A stretch of 64,000 bases of DNA from Tillandsia leiboldiana (GCA_029204045.2 CM055066.1:44406342-44470341); one strand, 5' to 3'. Counted from the stretch's first letter, positions 36,725 to 49,465 are shown. Numbers and translations are program-made. Notes: generated by a model not told the origin, from the letters alone.

Positions 36725-37813
36725 AGTAGAAACCAAAATCTAAAGCTTGTAGTGAATGAGAAATAAAAAACTATTCGTTTTTAATAAAAACTAGCCGCGG
36801 TCCGGATCGGATTATGAGGTCAGTCCGGATCGGCTTCGTGCAGAAAATCCCATAGTTCGGGATCCGGACTGAGTCCATCCAGTCCGGACTGCCTGCAACT
36901 TTTTCTTCAGAAAAATTCGTAAAAATTTCAAAAAATTCAGAAAAAGTATGTAAGCATTCTTGCATATCAACTTTAAACAAAAAGTATCGTTTCACATAAA
37001 AAGAAATATATTATGATAAATCATCAATATATCTCAAATAAATAAATGAAAATTTGTAAAAGTTATATCCTTTAAAGTTGAGCAAGTTCAAAACATCAAA
37101 CACGATCTTATGAGTAATGAATTTATCAAATCATCAATTGAGTAAAGAAAATGAAGCACAAAGATCGATAGATGCTTGAAATCCCTAATAAATTAGATAA
37201 TATTATCTAGTTAATATATTTAGGGAGTGGCTCTTTGAGCATCTTTCAATTTGAAATCCGACCTTATACCAATCTTGGAATTTGACATAATCAAGTATTC
37301 CAAAAGCATTTTATCAAGTAAACAAGAACACCATGCTTGGTAAACATGTGGTAGCTGCACACAGTACTCGGACGACCGAGGTGGTGGCTCTTTCCTCCAT
37401 GTGGTGGTAGTTTTCACATTTCACTAAAGGATGTAACTCTTTCCACATCTTTTGAGCATGAATAACTAAAAATTACTCCCCCTCAATTGGCTATCAATTA
37501 TGTAAAATATTAAGTATTTAACCAAAAATTGGTCTCGTGTTCATACTTATTTCAACTATCAAATAAGATAAAAACAATACCAAGAGATCATTGAGTGAGG
37601 AATTGACTTTGATCAATTAAAGATGACATAATTGATATAAATGATCAGTGCATCAAAAGAGTTATAACGATATCCAAATCATAATAAATTTCTCACAATA
37701 TGAAAGGATGCAATTAAAGTCAATTATACTAATGCTCAGTTAATGTTCTATATTACAAATAAAAAGAACAAGAACACAAAACAAAAACCTATCTAAGCAA
37801 TAGTTCAAAACGG
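36725..37813. other. SIRE pol-env spacer, right part
   Basis: About 1.1 kb, AT-rich, no supported ORF. 36795-36895 contains five GTCCGGA/TCCGGAC words like those of the SIRE LTR, and 37480 has a short C-rich tract (CTCCCCCTCAATTGG; purine-rich on the minus strand). Otherwise nothing recognised. Confidence 0.75.
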
Positions 37814-39397
37814 TTATGCAACAGAAAGCATGCCAATTGCTTTTCGCAAATGAATAAAACGTTTTTGATCTAAAGGTTTTGTTAAAATATCGGCTAATTG
37901 ATCTTCAGTAGAAACATAAAAAATTTGTAAAATATTTGATTCAACTAGCTCTCTAAGAAAATGATATCTAAGTTCAATGTGTTTTGTTCTTGAGTGCAAC
38001 ACAGGGTTTTTAGAAATATTAATGGCACTGGTGTTGTCACACAAAATAGTTACCGAAGTCGCAGGATTGCGAAAGTCGCTCAACACACTTCTCATTCAAA
38101 TCAATTGAGTCGAACAACTTCCCGCTGAAATGTATTCCGCCTCGGCAGTGGAGAGAGTAATGCAGTTTTGCTTTTTACTATGCCATGCAACAAGACAATG
38201 GCCAAGGTAAAAACATGCACCACTCGTACTCTTTCGATCATCCACTGATCCAGCCCAATCGACATCCGAATATCCTATTATATCGAGAGATGTGCCCATA
38301 GGATACCAAATTCCGAAATTGATAGTACCTTTGACGTACCGGATGATCCTTTTCACCGCTTTGAGGTGAACTTCCTTCGGTGCTGATTGATATCTCACGC
38401 AAATCCCAACACTGAAAGAAATATCCGAGCGACTAGCCGTAAGGTAGAGTAGACTTCCAATCATGCTTCGATAAAGCTTCTCGTCTACACTTTCTCCGTG
38501 AGATTCACGTCCTAATCTCTTATTGCTAGTTCCCATAGGAGTCGGAAAGTCTTTAGAATTCTCCAATCCGAATTTCTTGACCAACTCCTTCGCATACTTG
38601 GATTGACATAAATGAATGCCATCATCGCTTTGCTTAACTTGCAATCCAAGAAAATACGTAAGCTCGCCCATCATGGACATCTGAAATTCGCTTTCCATTG
38701 TTTCGGCGAATTTTGAAGCATCGTTGTTCTTTGTAGCACCAAACACGATGTCATCCATATAGATTTGTGCCACAATGAAGTTATCCTGAAAGTGCTTCAC
38801 AAAGAGTGTCCGATCGGCTCCCCCTCGAGTATAGCCCTTTTCCAAAAGATACTTTGTCAATCTTTCGTACCATGCTCGCGGTGCTTGTTTTAGTCCGTAA
38901 AGAGCCTTTTTCAGTTGAAAAATATGGTTAGGGAATTTATGATCAATAAACCCTTTTGGTTGAGCTACATAAACTTCCTCATTTAGAAAACCATTTAAAA
39001 ATGCTCTCTTAACGTCTATTTGAAAAGGTTTTATTTTAAAATGACAAGCAATTGCGAAAAGTATACGAATAGACTCGAGACGAGCAACCGGGGCGAAGGT
39101 CTCATCAAAGTCTATACCTTCAACTTGTGAATAGCCCTGAGCAACCAAACGTGCGTTGTTCCTTTCAATGGTACCGTCTTCATTTTTCTTGTTCTTGAAA
39201 ATCCATTTAGTACCAATAAAGTTTTGGTGCCTAGGAGGCTTCATTAATTCCCAGACTTTGTTCCTTTCAAATTGATTGAGCTCTTCTTACATTGCATCAA
39301 TCCAATAATCATCTTGAAGAGCTTCATCAATATTCTTTGGTTCAATCATGGAGACGTAGTAGGCGACTCCACATTCTAACTGTCTCCGAGTTCTAAC
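37814..39397 (-). pseudogene. SIRE-like copia reverse transcriptase and RNase H
   Basis: One continuous minus-strand frame. RT motifs: NFIGTKWIFKNK, ARLVAQGYSQVEGIDFDETF, APVARLESIRILFAIA, FQIDVKRAFLNG, LYGLKQAPRAWYERL, the catalytic IYMDDIVFG and the lineage-typical MSMMGELTYFLGLQVKQ. RNase H: GYSDVDWAGS, RKSTSGACFYLG, STAEAEYISA, CDNTSAINISKNP, RTKHIELRYHFLRE and EDQLADILTKPL at the end. In-frame stops at 39398 (TGA), 39287 (TAA) and 38096 (TGA, where Trp is usual) inactivate it, but there is no frameshift. The motifs place it in the SIRE/Maximus lineage of Ty1/copia. It would copy element RNA into cDNA within a virus-like particle. It is followed by the pol-env spacer interrupted by the LARD. 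Confidence 0.92.
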
Positions 39398-40984
39398 TCA
39401 TTCTTGAGGATCTCCAATGATGTTAAATTCCGGGTGGTTCTTGGAGATACGAAGCGTTTGAGGTAAAGGAGTACTCGGGGAAATATGTGATGAATCCTGC
39501 ACATTAGATGAATTAGAAGAACCATTAGATGCATCAAAATTTTCAGAAGATTTATCATGCAAAGATGCAATATCATTAGCAGGAGATTCATCGTCAAGAG
39601 ACATATCAGAAGTAGATTTATTAGAAGAAAAATAAAAAGCTTCATCTACTTTAACATTGAAGGATTCTATCATCGTTTTAGATTCAAGGTTAAATACCCG
39701 ATATGCTCTACTATTTGTAGAATAACCCATAAAAATTCCTTCATCACTTCGAGAGTCGAATTTTCCAATATTTTTTTGATCACGTAAAATGTAACAACGA
39801 CTCCCAAAGATACGAAAATACTTGATATTCGGTTTTCTACATAACCAAAGTTCATAGGGGGTATTTAAAGTACCCGGGCATAAATATATTCTATTGATCA
39901 CATAGACAGCGGTGTTAACTGCTTTAGTCCAAAAGTGTAACGGTAGTTTCCGGCTGTGAAGCATAACACGTGTCATCTCTTGTACAACTCAATTTTTGCG
40001 CTCGACTACACCATTATGTTGCGGTGTATAAGGTGCAGAGAATTCATATTTTATGCCGTTTGAAGAGCAAAAATCAATGAATTTTGAATTAATGAATTCT
40101 CCACCTCTATCACTCCGAACACAAAAGATCTTTTCATTCTTCTCAATCATAATCCGATGACAAATCTCATGAAAAGAATCAAAAGTATCCGCTTTCTCTT
40201 TTAAAAATGCTACGCAAGAATATCTCGAGAAATCATCAACCAAAAGAAAAATGTACCATTTACCTCCCAAGCTTGGTTGACAAGTCGGCCCCATTAAATC
40301 CATATGCAATAATTCTAATGGGCATTTGGTTCCCACGTGGTTCAAGTTCCGGTGCGTGGATCTGGATTGTTTTCCCTTTTGACAACCTCCACACACAATG
40401 TTATCTTTAAAGTTCAATTTTGGAACACCTCTAACCACGTCTTTGTTAGATATTCTAGATAGTTCCTTAAAATTTATGTGACCTAATCTTTCATGCCAAA
40501 GAGTTTCATTATCTAGTGAAACTAGGTTACAATAATCTAGAGAATTATTAGGAACTACATAGCAATTATTTTGAGATCTAACCCCTTTCAAAAAGGATGA
40601 ATGGTTTTCGTCAGTTACAATATATTCAACAGAAGAAAAATTAACTGAAAAACCATCATCACACAATTGACTAATGCTTATGAGGTTAGTCTTAAGGCCT
40701 TCAACAAATAAAATATTGTTCAAAACCGGGCCATCTGGAATAGTAATTGTTCCCTTGCCAACTATTTTTGAAGATCGTCCATCTCCGAAAACTACAAGTC
40801 CTCCGGAGGTTTTATCAAAAGTTTGAAAGTAGTTTTTATCACCAGTCATGTGACGGGAACAACCACTGTCCAGATACCAAGACGAATTGTCATATGCATG
40901 TAGTGATGTGTGAATGACAAGACAAGGAAAGATTTCACCTTTGCGCACCCAAACCTTACGAGTTTTGGAATACGTCGGCAATGA
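39398..40984 (-). pseudogene. SIRE-like copia protease and integrase
   Basis: Same frame as the RT part. Protease: WYLDSGCSRHMTGD (catalytic DSG). Integrase zinc-binding HHCC: H..RLGHINF with CGGCQKGKQ; catalytic core: ELLHMDLMGP, LVDDFSRY, SDRGGEF, YTPQHNGVVERKN (the D-D-E triad can be traced). Then comes the copia-specific stretch (HFWTKAVNTAVYVINR, GTLNTPYELW, FGSRCYILRDQ, GYSTNSRAYRVFN) and a Ser/Asp-rich linker. Stops at 40985 and 39989 (both TGA) break it without any frameshift. The 39989 stop falls right after the NGVVERKN motif, where Arg is usual. Integrase would insert the element cDNA into the chromosome. Confidence 0.9.
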
Positions 40985-41386
40985 TCATGAAGTTGATCTC
41001 CTTGGTGAACGCGTCTTGTTCAGCTGATCATTTTTTTTTGAATTCCATGACAATATTGTCTTGATGGATGTACTACCATTATTCTTGACCTTTGGTTGAT
41101 TTCTTCTTGAATTTCGATCTTTGTTCTTGATGGTAGTTGATGCAAGTAGTGCTTGATTCGTTCGTTTTGCTCCATACTTGCAATTAGGTCTTATGTGCCC
41201 TGCAAAACCACAACGATGACATACCTTGGTAACAGTTGAACCCGAAGAAGATGAGGTAGGTTTGTCAACGTTGGCTGTGATCATTTCCGTCGGAGGAGGA
41301 GCAACCGACTGAGGCACAAACTTCGTACCGCTCGAACTTGGATCCTCACCAGTTCGATCGTATCCAAGGCCCAAACAATTCGTTTA
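40985..41386 (-). pseudogene. SIRE-like gag zinc-knuckle region
   Basis: Same frame as pol. Ser/Thr/Pro-rich segment, then a CX2CX4HX4C zinc knuckle (CHRCGFAGHIRPNC) followed by a basic tail (KYGAKRTNQ, KNKDRNSRRNQ). This second knuckle with GHIRPNC is typical of the SIRE lineage. Bounded by a TAA at 41384-41386 and a TGA at 40985-40987, with the frame unchanged across both. The likely role is nucleic-acid binding during particle assembly. Confidence 0.85.
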
Positions 41387-41751
41387 ACCAAGACCAAGCA
41401 ATCTGTCCAACTTGCTCCTTCCTGATGAAAATTTCTTCAAATCTTCTATAAGTTGGAATATGGTCTTCGTCATCTCCAATTTTTCTTGTCGAGCCTCGGA
41501 ATAGAGCTTCAAGAAGTAATTAGCGTTATCCACCAATTTAATATGTTCCGTCTCAAAAAGCGCATTCTTCTCTTGAAGGAAAATATTTATCTTGTTCAAA
41601 TTATCCCTTTCCTCTTCAAGAGCGTTTGAGAGAGAAGTTGTCTTTTTAGTTTGTTCTTCAAGATCCCACAACCTTCTTCTCAAACTTCTATTTTGCTTCG
41701 CCAATTTCTTAGAATCCTTTAACAATTTATGATAGGCAAAAGAAGAGTTTT
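41387..41751 (-). pseudogene. SIRE-like gag C-terminal coiled coil
   Basis: From 41746 down: SSFAYHKLLKDSKKLAKQ, then long heptad-like helices (LEEERDNLNKINIFLQEKNA and LEMTKTIFQLIEDLKKF). SIRE gags have such a coiled coil between two zinc knuckles. The reading frame lines up with the gag part at 62376 on the other side of solo LTR A. 41747-41751 (GTTTT) is one copy of that LTR's TSD. Confidence 0.85.
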
Positions 41752-42082
41752 TGTAGTGGTCCGGATCCCCATGTAGCTTTTTCCGTGAATCCACAATGTG
41801 AAAACACCTATTATTGGTGTGTCCAGGCCATAATGCATCAAAGGGATGTCTTAGATGGACCCAGTGTGGTATATCTGGATCTTGATGGGCATTCGGCTAT
41901 TTTTTGCCGAAGTTTAGAAAAGGTTTTGGGCCAAATGGATGTCGGATTTGGATTCAGCGCGGAAAAACGCTTGAGAACGGCTATTTGCTGGTATTTTTCT
42001 GAGTCCGGATGCCCAAAAACGGGCTCCCGAAAGTTTACAGTGGATTTTGGTGCATGGGGGAGACCGTAGACTGCCGGGATGC

Positions 42083-42478
42083 CACGTGGCGGCCTTTCAT
42101 TGGCCAGTTTGCAGCGTGCGGTCCACAGAGCGGCGCGGGGTGGCGCATGGACCAGGCAGGGACACGTGGCGCTCCCGGATTGGCCGGCGCATGCTACGCG
42201 GTCCACGGAATCCCCGCGCGGGTGCATGGACCCGGCGCGGGGGACACATGGCGGCCTACTATTGGTGGGCACTCGGTGTGCAGCCCACGGAATCCCCGCG
42301 CGGGTGCATGGACCCGGCGCGGGGGACACATGGCATCGTGTCATTGGCGGGCTCACCGAGCGCGGTGCATAAAGGCGCGGGGGGGCGCCTCGGGGCAAGT
42401 GCATGGCAGGGCGGTCGGGCGGCGCCTGCCCGCACGTGCGACCGGTCACCGCGGGGACACGTAGCGCCCCGCTATTCG
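42083..42478 (+). promoter_or_regulatory. ERSE-like array of LTR A
   Basis: Perfect CACGTG-N10-ATTGG at 42083-42103 and 42163-42183. 42245-42265 and 42327-42347 have CACATG with the same spacing and ATTGG. 42458-42478 is decayed (CACGTA...ATTCG). Unit spacing is 80-82 bp for the first four. The unit also repeats GCGCGGGTGCATGGACC. Confidence 0.7.
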
Positions 42479-42936
42479 CGGGCGCCACCTACCCCCGCTG
42501 ATCGCCCGCGGGACACCCGACCGTCGCTGGCCGGGCTTGCACACGCTGTCCCATGTATGGGACACGTGTTAAGCCTGGGAGGATTCGGGCGCTCCTCGCA
42601 GGCCTTCTGTGATGACCCAGATCTCCACTGAGCTTTTGCGGTGTGGTTAGCGACTTCTGGAGACCGATGCTGTGTGTTGAAGGTATTTGTGCGCGAATCG
42701 AGCTCAAGAATTGGACTCAGCACGGAAATTGGATTAAGATTACTTATCCGTATGCCTTCGACAAATTTTAGAAGTGTAATTGGGCAAAACAGATGCCGTA
42801 TTTGGATTCAGTGCGGAAAAACGATAGAAAATTGCTATTTACTTGTATTTTTCTGAGTCTGGACGCCCAAAAATGGATACCCATAAGTTTCTGGTGCATT
42901 TTGGTGCATGGGGTGGCCGTGGACCGGCCGGAGGGA

Positions 42937-43183
42937 CACGTGGTAGGCGCGGATTGGCGGGCGCAGCGCGCTCGGTTCACGGGAGAGCACGCGGGGTGTA
43001 TGGTGGACCAGCGGGGACACATGGCAGCTCCGCATTGGTTCGGTGCAGTGGGCGCGGCGCACGCGAGGGTGCACGGGCAGGCCGGGCAGGTGCGCGGGCA
43101 GGCGCGGGGTGTGCGGGCTGGTGGTGTGCCACGTGGCGGCTTCCCATTGGCGGTGCTTGGGACACGTGGCGGCTTCTGATTCG
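42937..43183 (+). promoter_or_regulatory. ERSE-like array of LTR B
   Basis: Perfect CACGTG-N10-ATTGG at 42937-42957 and 43130-43150; CACATG version at 43018-43038; ATTCG version at 43163-43183. After the LTR C insertion, one more unit lies at 46703-46723 with GTTGG. Confidence 0.7.
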
Positions 43184-43724
43184 GCGGGTGCACGGGGTGT
43201 GTGCACCACCCGGCGCAGCGGACCCGAGGGCTAACGCGTGGCGCGCGGGGATTGGGCGCGCCACTATGCGCGTGCAGGCGTGGCAGGTGGCGGTTGGCAG
43301 GCGGCAGGTGGCGTGGCAGCGCGGCAGGCGGCGTGGCAGCGGGGGCAGGCGCACGTGGCCGCGTGGCGCACGGTGGTTGGCTGGCGCCAACCACCCGTGT
43401 GGTGACCCTGGTTCCCATGCAACCTTTTTCCTATGAATCCACTGTTGGAACACCTAGTGTTGGTGTATCTGGCCCATGGTGAATCAAAGGGATGCCACAG
43501 ATGGACCCTGTGAGGTATCTTTAGCTGTGTTGGCTTTCGGCTGCATTTGCCGAAATTCTGAAGTGGATTTAGGCCAAACAGAGGGTGGAATTGGATTCAG
43601 CACGGAAAAACACTTGAAAACGGCTATTTGCTTGTTAAATTCTGAGTCCGGATGCCCAAAAAGGGACTCCCGGAAGTTTTTATTGAATTTTGGTGCATGG
43701 GAGGGGCCGTGGACCGCCGGCTGC

Positions 43725-44113
43725 CACGTGGCGGCCCGTGATTGGCCGGTAAGCAGCGCTCGGTCCACAGAGCGCCGCGGCTGGGTGCACGGACCCGGCG
43801 CATGACACGTGGCGCCGCCTGATTGGCGGGCTCTGGAGGCGCGGTCTACGGGATAGGCGCGGCGGTGCATGGACCAGGCGGGGGGGACGCGTGGCAGCCC
43901 CTGGTTGGTCGGTGCATGTGGCGCGGTCCACGGAACCCGAACTAGGGTGCGTGGACCGGGTGCATGGACACGTGTCAGCGTGTCATTGGTCGGCTCACCG
44001 GGTGCGGCGCACGGGGGCGCGGGACCCCGCCTCGGGGCGCGTGCGCGGCAGGCGCCGCCTGCCCGCACGTGTGACCGCGACAGTGGCAGGGACGCGTGTC
44101 GCCCTGCCACTGG
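43725..44113 (+). promoter_or_regulatory. ERSE-like array of LTR C
   Basis: Perfect CACGTG-N10-ATTGG at 43725-43745, 43806-43826 and 43969-43989. 43888-43908 (CGCGTG...GTTGG) and 44093-44113 (CGCGTG...ACTGG) are decayed. Spacing is 81, 82, 81 and 124 bp. Confidence 0.7.
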
Positions 44114-44301
44114 CGGGTGCCACCTACCCGCTTTGACCGGGGAGCCGCCACGCGTCGGCAGCTCATGCGCCCCGCACAGCTGTTTGCTGTGCGGGACGCG
44201 TGTCGGACATCGGGGCGTGCGACGTGGCCGCAGCGGGTGGCTCCGCCCGCTGCCGCCTGTTGGTCGGGCTACGTGGAGGCCGTGGGGCGTTTCGGGCGCG
44301 C

Positions 44302-44328
44302 ACAGTGTTGGGCCGGGCCCAACACTGT
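44302..44328. repeat. 27-bp palindrome upstream of TATA in LTR C
   Basis: Arms ACAGTGTTGGGCC and its exact reverse complement around one G. It occupies the position held by the 18-bp inverted repeat in the LTR at 7089. Confidence 0.93.
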
Positions 44329-44398
44329 AGAAGCCCGAACTTTTCCTGCGCCCGAAACCTGGGACTCAACGGTCATTTTTTGAAAAGTTTTTTTGGCC

Positions 44399-44406
44399 TA
44401 TATATA
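44399..44406 (+). promoter_or_regulatory. TATA box of LTR C
   Basis: TATATATA in GGCCTATATATAGCCC, about 1 kb into the LTR and downstream of the ERSE array. Confidence 0.7.
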
Positions 44407-46860
44407 GCCCAAAAACTGTTCAACTTGGGTTTTTTCACTGTTTTAGCCATTTTCTCGCTCGGGTTTCTTCAGAGGACTTTCTCCCCACGCAGTGTAGCAT
44501 CCATCTGCAGAGTTTGGGGATTTTTTGGGGCACGCTTTTCGAGATTCTCATTTTCTTGGCGCATCGCGACGTTCTTTCTTCGGTGCTTCTTCCGTCGCTC
44601 TTCGGTGCACGAGCTCTCCCGGCCTACTCCGACCATATTTTCGAGCGATTTCTTCGCCGTTGGATCCGCGACAGGTAAGGCTACGATTTTGGTTGCTTCC
44701 ACATTTTCTCGTTGCGTGTTTTTCGAGGTGATTTTCCGTGCTCACTGGGACCCATTTTGCTGTGAGATTTTGTGAGGGCAGCACCTTATTTTGAGGAGAT
44801 CTCCGCGCACGAGTCTCGGTTCAGGACGGGCTTATAGAATTTTTTCATCTACTCGACGCGAGGATCATTGTGGTATTTTTCTTGGAATTTTTTGGAGAAC
44901 TTCCCGAAGGTATACATCTTCCTTTTTATCTGTGCAAGATTTTACAGTTGTGTGATTGTATGTTCTCGCGCGCCTGTACTGTGGAATTTATAACTTGGCC
45001 TACGGGGCTCCGTTTTGGGCGTGCAGGTACTTGTTTCGAAGCTATCGACACGTAGATAGCGGGGATATTTTATTTGGAATTTTTCGAGCACATTCAGCTA
45101 GTGAAATAATCGCATCTTTGCGGCTGAAATTTCAGCATTGTATTTCTTGGCAGATTATGGGATCTATGTGTAATTGTAGCCCTGTGTTGTACCCAGGAGG
45201 GTTTGTGGACAGTGCTGGACCTGTTAGACTTGGAGTTATTATTTCCTTGGTATTCTCTACTGTGGGACCCTGGACAGATCGACTTTACAGGTGGGTGGCC
45301 TAGTCTACAAGATCTGCGAGCTGTGCATTAATTCTATCTATATAGGAACTTACATGTTGTAGATGTTTTTGGTATAGTATGCTAGAATATAGGAATTGAT
45401 GTTCCTGATGTATTTAGCTGTTCATGTGTTATATTGTTTCCTACAACTTGTTAATTTATTGCTATCTTGGGATTTGACCTAGCACCCCCGCCATATGCAG
45501 CATGTTCAGCCAGACTGTAGAAAACTTCAACTTGGGCTAGGTTTTTATTGCTCTAGACATTCCCACATCGCTATTCTTTATATCATTCTGGACTTAGGTT
45601 TTCCTCGCCCGTGTAGTGGGCCGAGAGGTCGGGTTGTTGTGGGATGTTTTTACATTCGTGTCTGGGACCGAGTGGAGTCTGATAGCAGTCTGTAGATCAG
45701 GGTTCTTGAGAGCCATCAGAGTGACAGTGGGTCTTGGCTGTGTAGTTTTCCAGCCTGTGAGAGAGAGTGTTCTTGGTTACAGTCGATCTTGTTGATCGAG
45801 GATTTGGATTTTAGCCTGTAGGAGCCACATTTGAGCTCGACAGAGATGCGCGGATACTTTCCTCGTTGGGGTCGCGCCCCTCGAGTGCCACTCCGGAGTT
45901 GGGCTTGTTACTTGCTATCGCGACTTGTCGACGCAGTCCCTCTGGCTGGGCCAGTTAGTGGCAGTCACGGACGCCCTACGTAAGTCCGGTCCTCCGTGGA
46001 TGTAACGGCAGTAGGTAGGCGCAGGTTTGACTGGACCCGATGTGGCAGTCAGTGTAGATTGGGTGATCTGAGTTGAGAGATAGTAGATGCACCATATTTC
46101 TTTCTGTTCCACTCTTTGAGCATCTAGATAGAGGCATAGTAGCTGTAGAGTTTATTTACCCGCTTTTCTTTCCTGCACTGCATTCTGTTACTTTATGCCT
46201 CTAGTAGACTTAGTGGGCAGACCGTCGGGCTTGTTGGCGGCACCCACTGAGAACTACTGTGGGAAGTAGTTCTCACACCCGTCGTGGTGTCTTTTCCCCA
46301 GGGACTTCTACTCCAGTTCCTGCTGCACCTGTTGCTGATCCGGCTGACCGAGGTAAGGGAGTCGCGAGATAGATCCCTACCAGTTGTCGTCTTGAGAGTA
46401 GATGTACCTCCTTACATTTTGAGAGTTCATGTTGAGTGATCATGTAGTGAGGATTGAGTTGTACTCTTCTTGTTTTGAGAGATATATGTATTTTGGTGAG
46501 GACTTGGGATGTATATTTCTAGAGTTGTATTTATTTTACTCTGCATTTACCTTTCAGCTCTGATATCTGTATAGTATAGATGATCTTTTGCAGGTTTGAC
46601 GCTACGTCTATACGGGGCTTCCCGTATGGGCGGCGGATCTGTTGGCGAGCCCGGGTCGCAGTTTCGACCCGGGGCGTGACAACCCGTGCATGCGGGGAGG
46701 GCCACGTGGCGCGGCTTGGTTGGCTACGCCTTGCTGCGGTGTGGAACGGGACACATGGCGCGCCCGGGTGAATCCGGGCGCTGCCATTGGTGTTCCCTGT
46801 TTGCGCCCGAAACATTTCGGACGCCCGAAAATGCACCCCGAAGTGTTTTTTTTAGGAGAC

Positions 46861-46868
46861 TATAAAAG
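46861..46868 (+). promoter_or_regulatory. TATA box of LTR B
   Basis: TATAAAAG following CGCCCGAAA-type short inverted words (46810-46830). Confidence 0.7.
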
Positions 46869-49019
46869 GGCTTCTTCCCTTTTCTCACTCTTTTTGAGGG
46901 ATTTCTGAGCTGGGGTTTTCACAGAGGCTTCTCCCACTTGTGCTCCACCACTTCTAGGGATTTTGAGATTTTCGGAGACCACGACATCAGCGATATCTGC
47001 GATTCGGCGCACTGCGACGTTCCTCTTTTGGTTGGTTTTTTCGTCACAGTTCAGTCCGAGAGCTCCCCTGGGCTACCCCGATGGAATTTTTGGGCGATTT
47101 TTGTGGCAGTGTGTTCGTAAGAGGTAGGCCTTCGATTTCTGTGTTGATCACTTTGCTCCGTTTTGGGTTTTAGCATGGTTCTCGAGGCACCTTTTGACCC
47201 TACTTTTCTGTGGTGACTTTTTGGACAGCGCAGGCTTGTTTAATTTATATCTCATCCTACGGGCATCATAACAGGGCGAATAAGTACTCGTTTTGCATCT
47301 ACACGTCGCAAGGATCGCAACTGTAATTTTTCTGGATTTTTCAGAGGACTGCGCAGAGGTGAAAATCCCTGTTTTTCTCTGCTGTTTTGCAAAACAGCAA
47401 GGGGGGCTATTTTGGGGATTTGTTTGTATGCCGAAAGTGACTCTTGTGCAGTGGTTCGCAGTTTTTAGGTGTTTTGCGAGGAAATGAGAGTTGGACAGCG
47501 AGGAGATTTCTACAGCTGTGGATTGCGCATTTCGAGGTGGGTGGTTGTTGCATACCTCAATTTTGACTTGCTCACTAAGTTTATTAGAGTATTCCCCATA
47601 TTGGACTTATTGATTGATCACCCCTTGACATCCATGCTTAAATTAATATAATATAAATGTGAGCCTATCATGTGAGACTAATCTTGTGGATATATCATGT
47701 TGGGAATATTATTCGGAAAATATTATTGTGGAAACATGATTGTGAGGATATTATAGTGGTGTTAATTAACCTGCCATGTTAGCACATAGACCTTTATGAG
47801 ATTTGACTATGCTATGGAACAGGATGACTGTGAGGTCCCGGAATCTCCCGCGTAGGGTTTGCCGGTTGTTTGGCAGCTTTTAGGGGCCGTGGGGAGTGTT
47901 TGTGCGCTTGTCGGGCCCGAGAAATGGATTTGTGGTGCAATTTGGGATTTAGCTTGCATCACTGGAGGCCTGCATGGTGCGTCGTGATGGCTGCGCGCAA
48001 TTTGGACACAAGTGGTGGACTTCGGGCTTAAAAGTAGACCCCGTGGGAAATTGGAGGACCCGTCGGGTGTTTGGAAGTGGTTCCGCGCGGTTCAGATGTC
48101 AAAATTGGACTCCGGGCGAAGTTTGGATAAAAGTTTGCCTCTCCGGTCGCCTTCGGGAATTTTTAGAGTTGGAATTTGGCAAATCGGACTTTAAAAATGG
48201 ACCCGGCGTGAAAATCGGATCGAGTAGGCATTCGGCGAATTTTCGGACGAGAATTTGGGAAAACAGACATCGTTTTTGGATTCAGCGCGCGAAATCGCTA
48301 AGAATGGACTATTTATTTGTTGAATTTGGAGCCCGGATGAAGTGCACATTTTTCGAGGCGACGCGGTGCGGAAATCGAGGTGTGGCGCGGATCCCGAGGG
48401 CGCGTCAGGCGCGTACGGCGCGGGAATGCGCGTCTGGCGCGCGTTGGGAACGCGCGCCTGCGGGTCAGCGCAGGGGCCGCCATGTGGCGGCCCCCCGTTG
48501 GCGCCCGCGCGGGCGCAGGGACACGCGCCCGTGTGGCACGCGGGTGTCCCGCGCCTGGGGTGGCGCTGGTGTAACGCGCCCGTGTGGCGGGCGCGTTGCT
48601 GCGCGCCACGTGGCGCGCTGGGCGCGTGCGTGGACCCGGCGCACGCGCCCAGCGTTGTGGACCGGCCGGTTGGATCCCCCCTATTGGATGGCGCGGTGGA
48701 CCGGCTCCGTGGACCGGCACCATGGACCATTTTCCTCTCTCTCCCTCTTTTCTTCTTCTTCTTCCTCCCCGCACCGCGATTTTCTCCCTTCATTTTCTTT
48801 CTTCTGCACCCGAGAGCGAGAGGGAGTGAGGGAGGAGGTTGCGTGAGGTGTGGCGGTGCGTCGTGGACCTCGTTTTGCGTGCGAGGTCGCCCGGCGGAGC
48901 GTTTCGACGACGGCGGCGCAATCGGGTAGGTCCCGTGTGTTGGTTTTACTGTATTTTTGTACAGTTTTTGGAGCATTCTTTCAGACTGTAATTGACCCTC
49001 ATGCTCTTTTCTGTGTTGG

Positions 49020-49465
49020 GCACCGTGCACCGTTTTGCGTGCGGACTCCGTTTTGCATGCGGATCCTGGCACCGTGCACCGTTTTGCGTGCGGACTCCGT
49101 TTTGAGTGCGGATACTGGCACTATGCACCGTTTTGCGTGCGGACTCCGTTTTGCGTGCGGATCCTGGCACCGTGCACCGTTTTGCGTGCGGACTCTGGCA
49201 CCGTGCACTGTTTTGCGTGCGGACTCCGTTTCTCATGCGGATCCTGGCACCGTGCACCGTTTTGCGTGCGGACTCCGGCACCGTGCACTATTTTGCGTGC
49301 GGACTCCGTTTGACGTGCGGATTCCGGCACCGTGCTCCATTTTGCGTGCGGACTCCGGCAGCGGACATCATTTTTCGTGCGGACTCCGTTTGGCGTGCGG
49401 ATTCCGGCACCGTGCTCCGTTTTGCGTGCGGACTCTGGCAGCGGACATTGTTTTGCGTGCGGATC
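49020..49465 (+). repeat. 49-bp tandem repeat, D 5' LTR
   Basis: About nine units of GCACCGTGCACCGTTTTGCG then TGCGGACTCCG..., made of two related half-units. It contains no stop codons, so several frames stay open and give Cys-rich pseudo-peptides. Confidence 0.93.

Larger units (their letters stand above)
43398..46681 (+). mobile_element. Solo LTR C (gypsy type) with TSD ACCCG
   Basis: 3284 bp, TGTGGTGACCCTGG to CCGGGGCGTGACA, with exact TSD ACCCG at 43393-43397 and 46682-46686. It lies within LTR B's GC-rich U3. It has its own ERSE array, a 27-bp palindrome and a TATA box. No interior, so it is a recombination remnant. Confidence 0.93.

Noticed and set aside
36771..37417. Small minus-strand ORFs of 65-74 codons in the SIRE spacer
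   Set aside because: AT-rich, without motif or conservation evidence; they lie between pol and the env-like ORF, where SIRE elements have untranslated spacer.
42009..44366. Many overlapping long ORFs on both strands, rich in Arg, Ala, Gly and Pro
   Set aside because: Stop-poor GC-rich U3 sequence of LTRs A, B and C. The ORFs shadow the 81-bp repeats in all frames.
47974..48846. 290-codon open frame, present again at 55255-56127
   Set aside because: It lies in the GC-rich LTR of element D; the two copies are the two LTRs. Opposite-strand frames are equally long, there is no recognisable motif, and it has no codon logic distinct from its surroundings.
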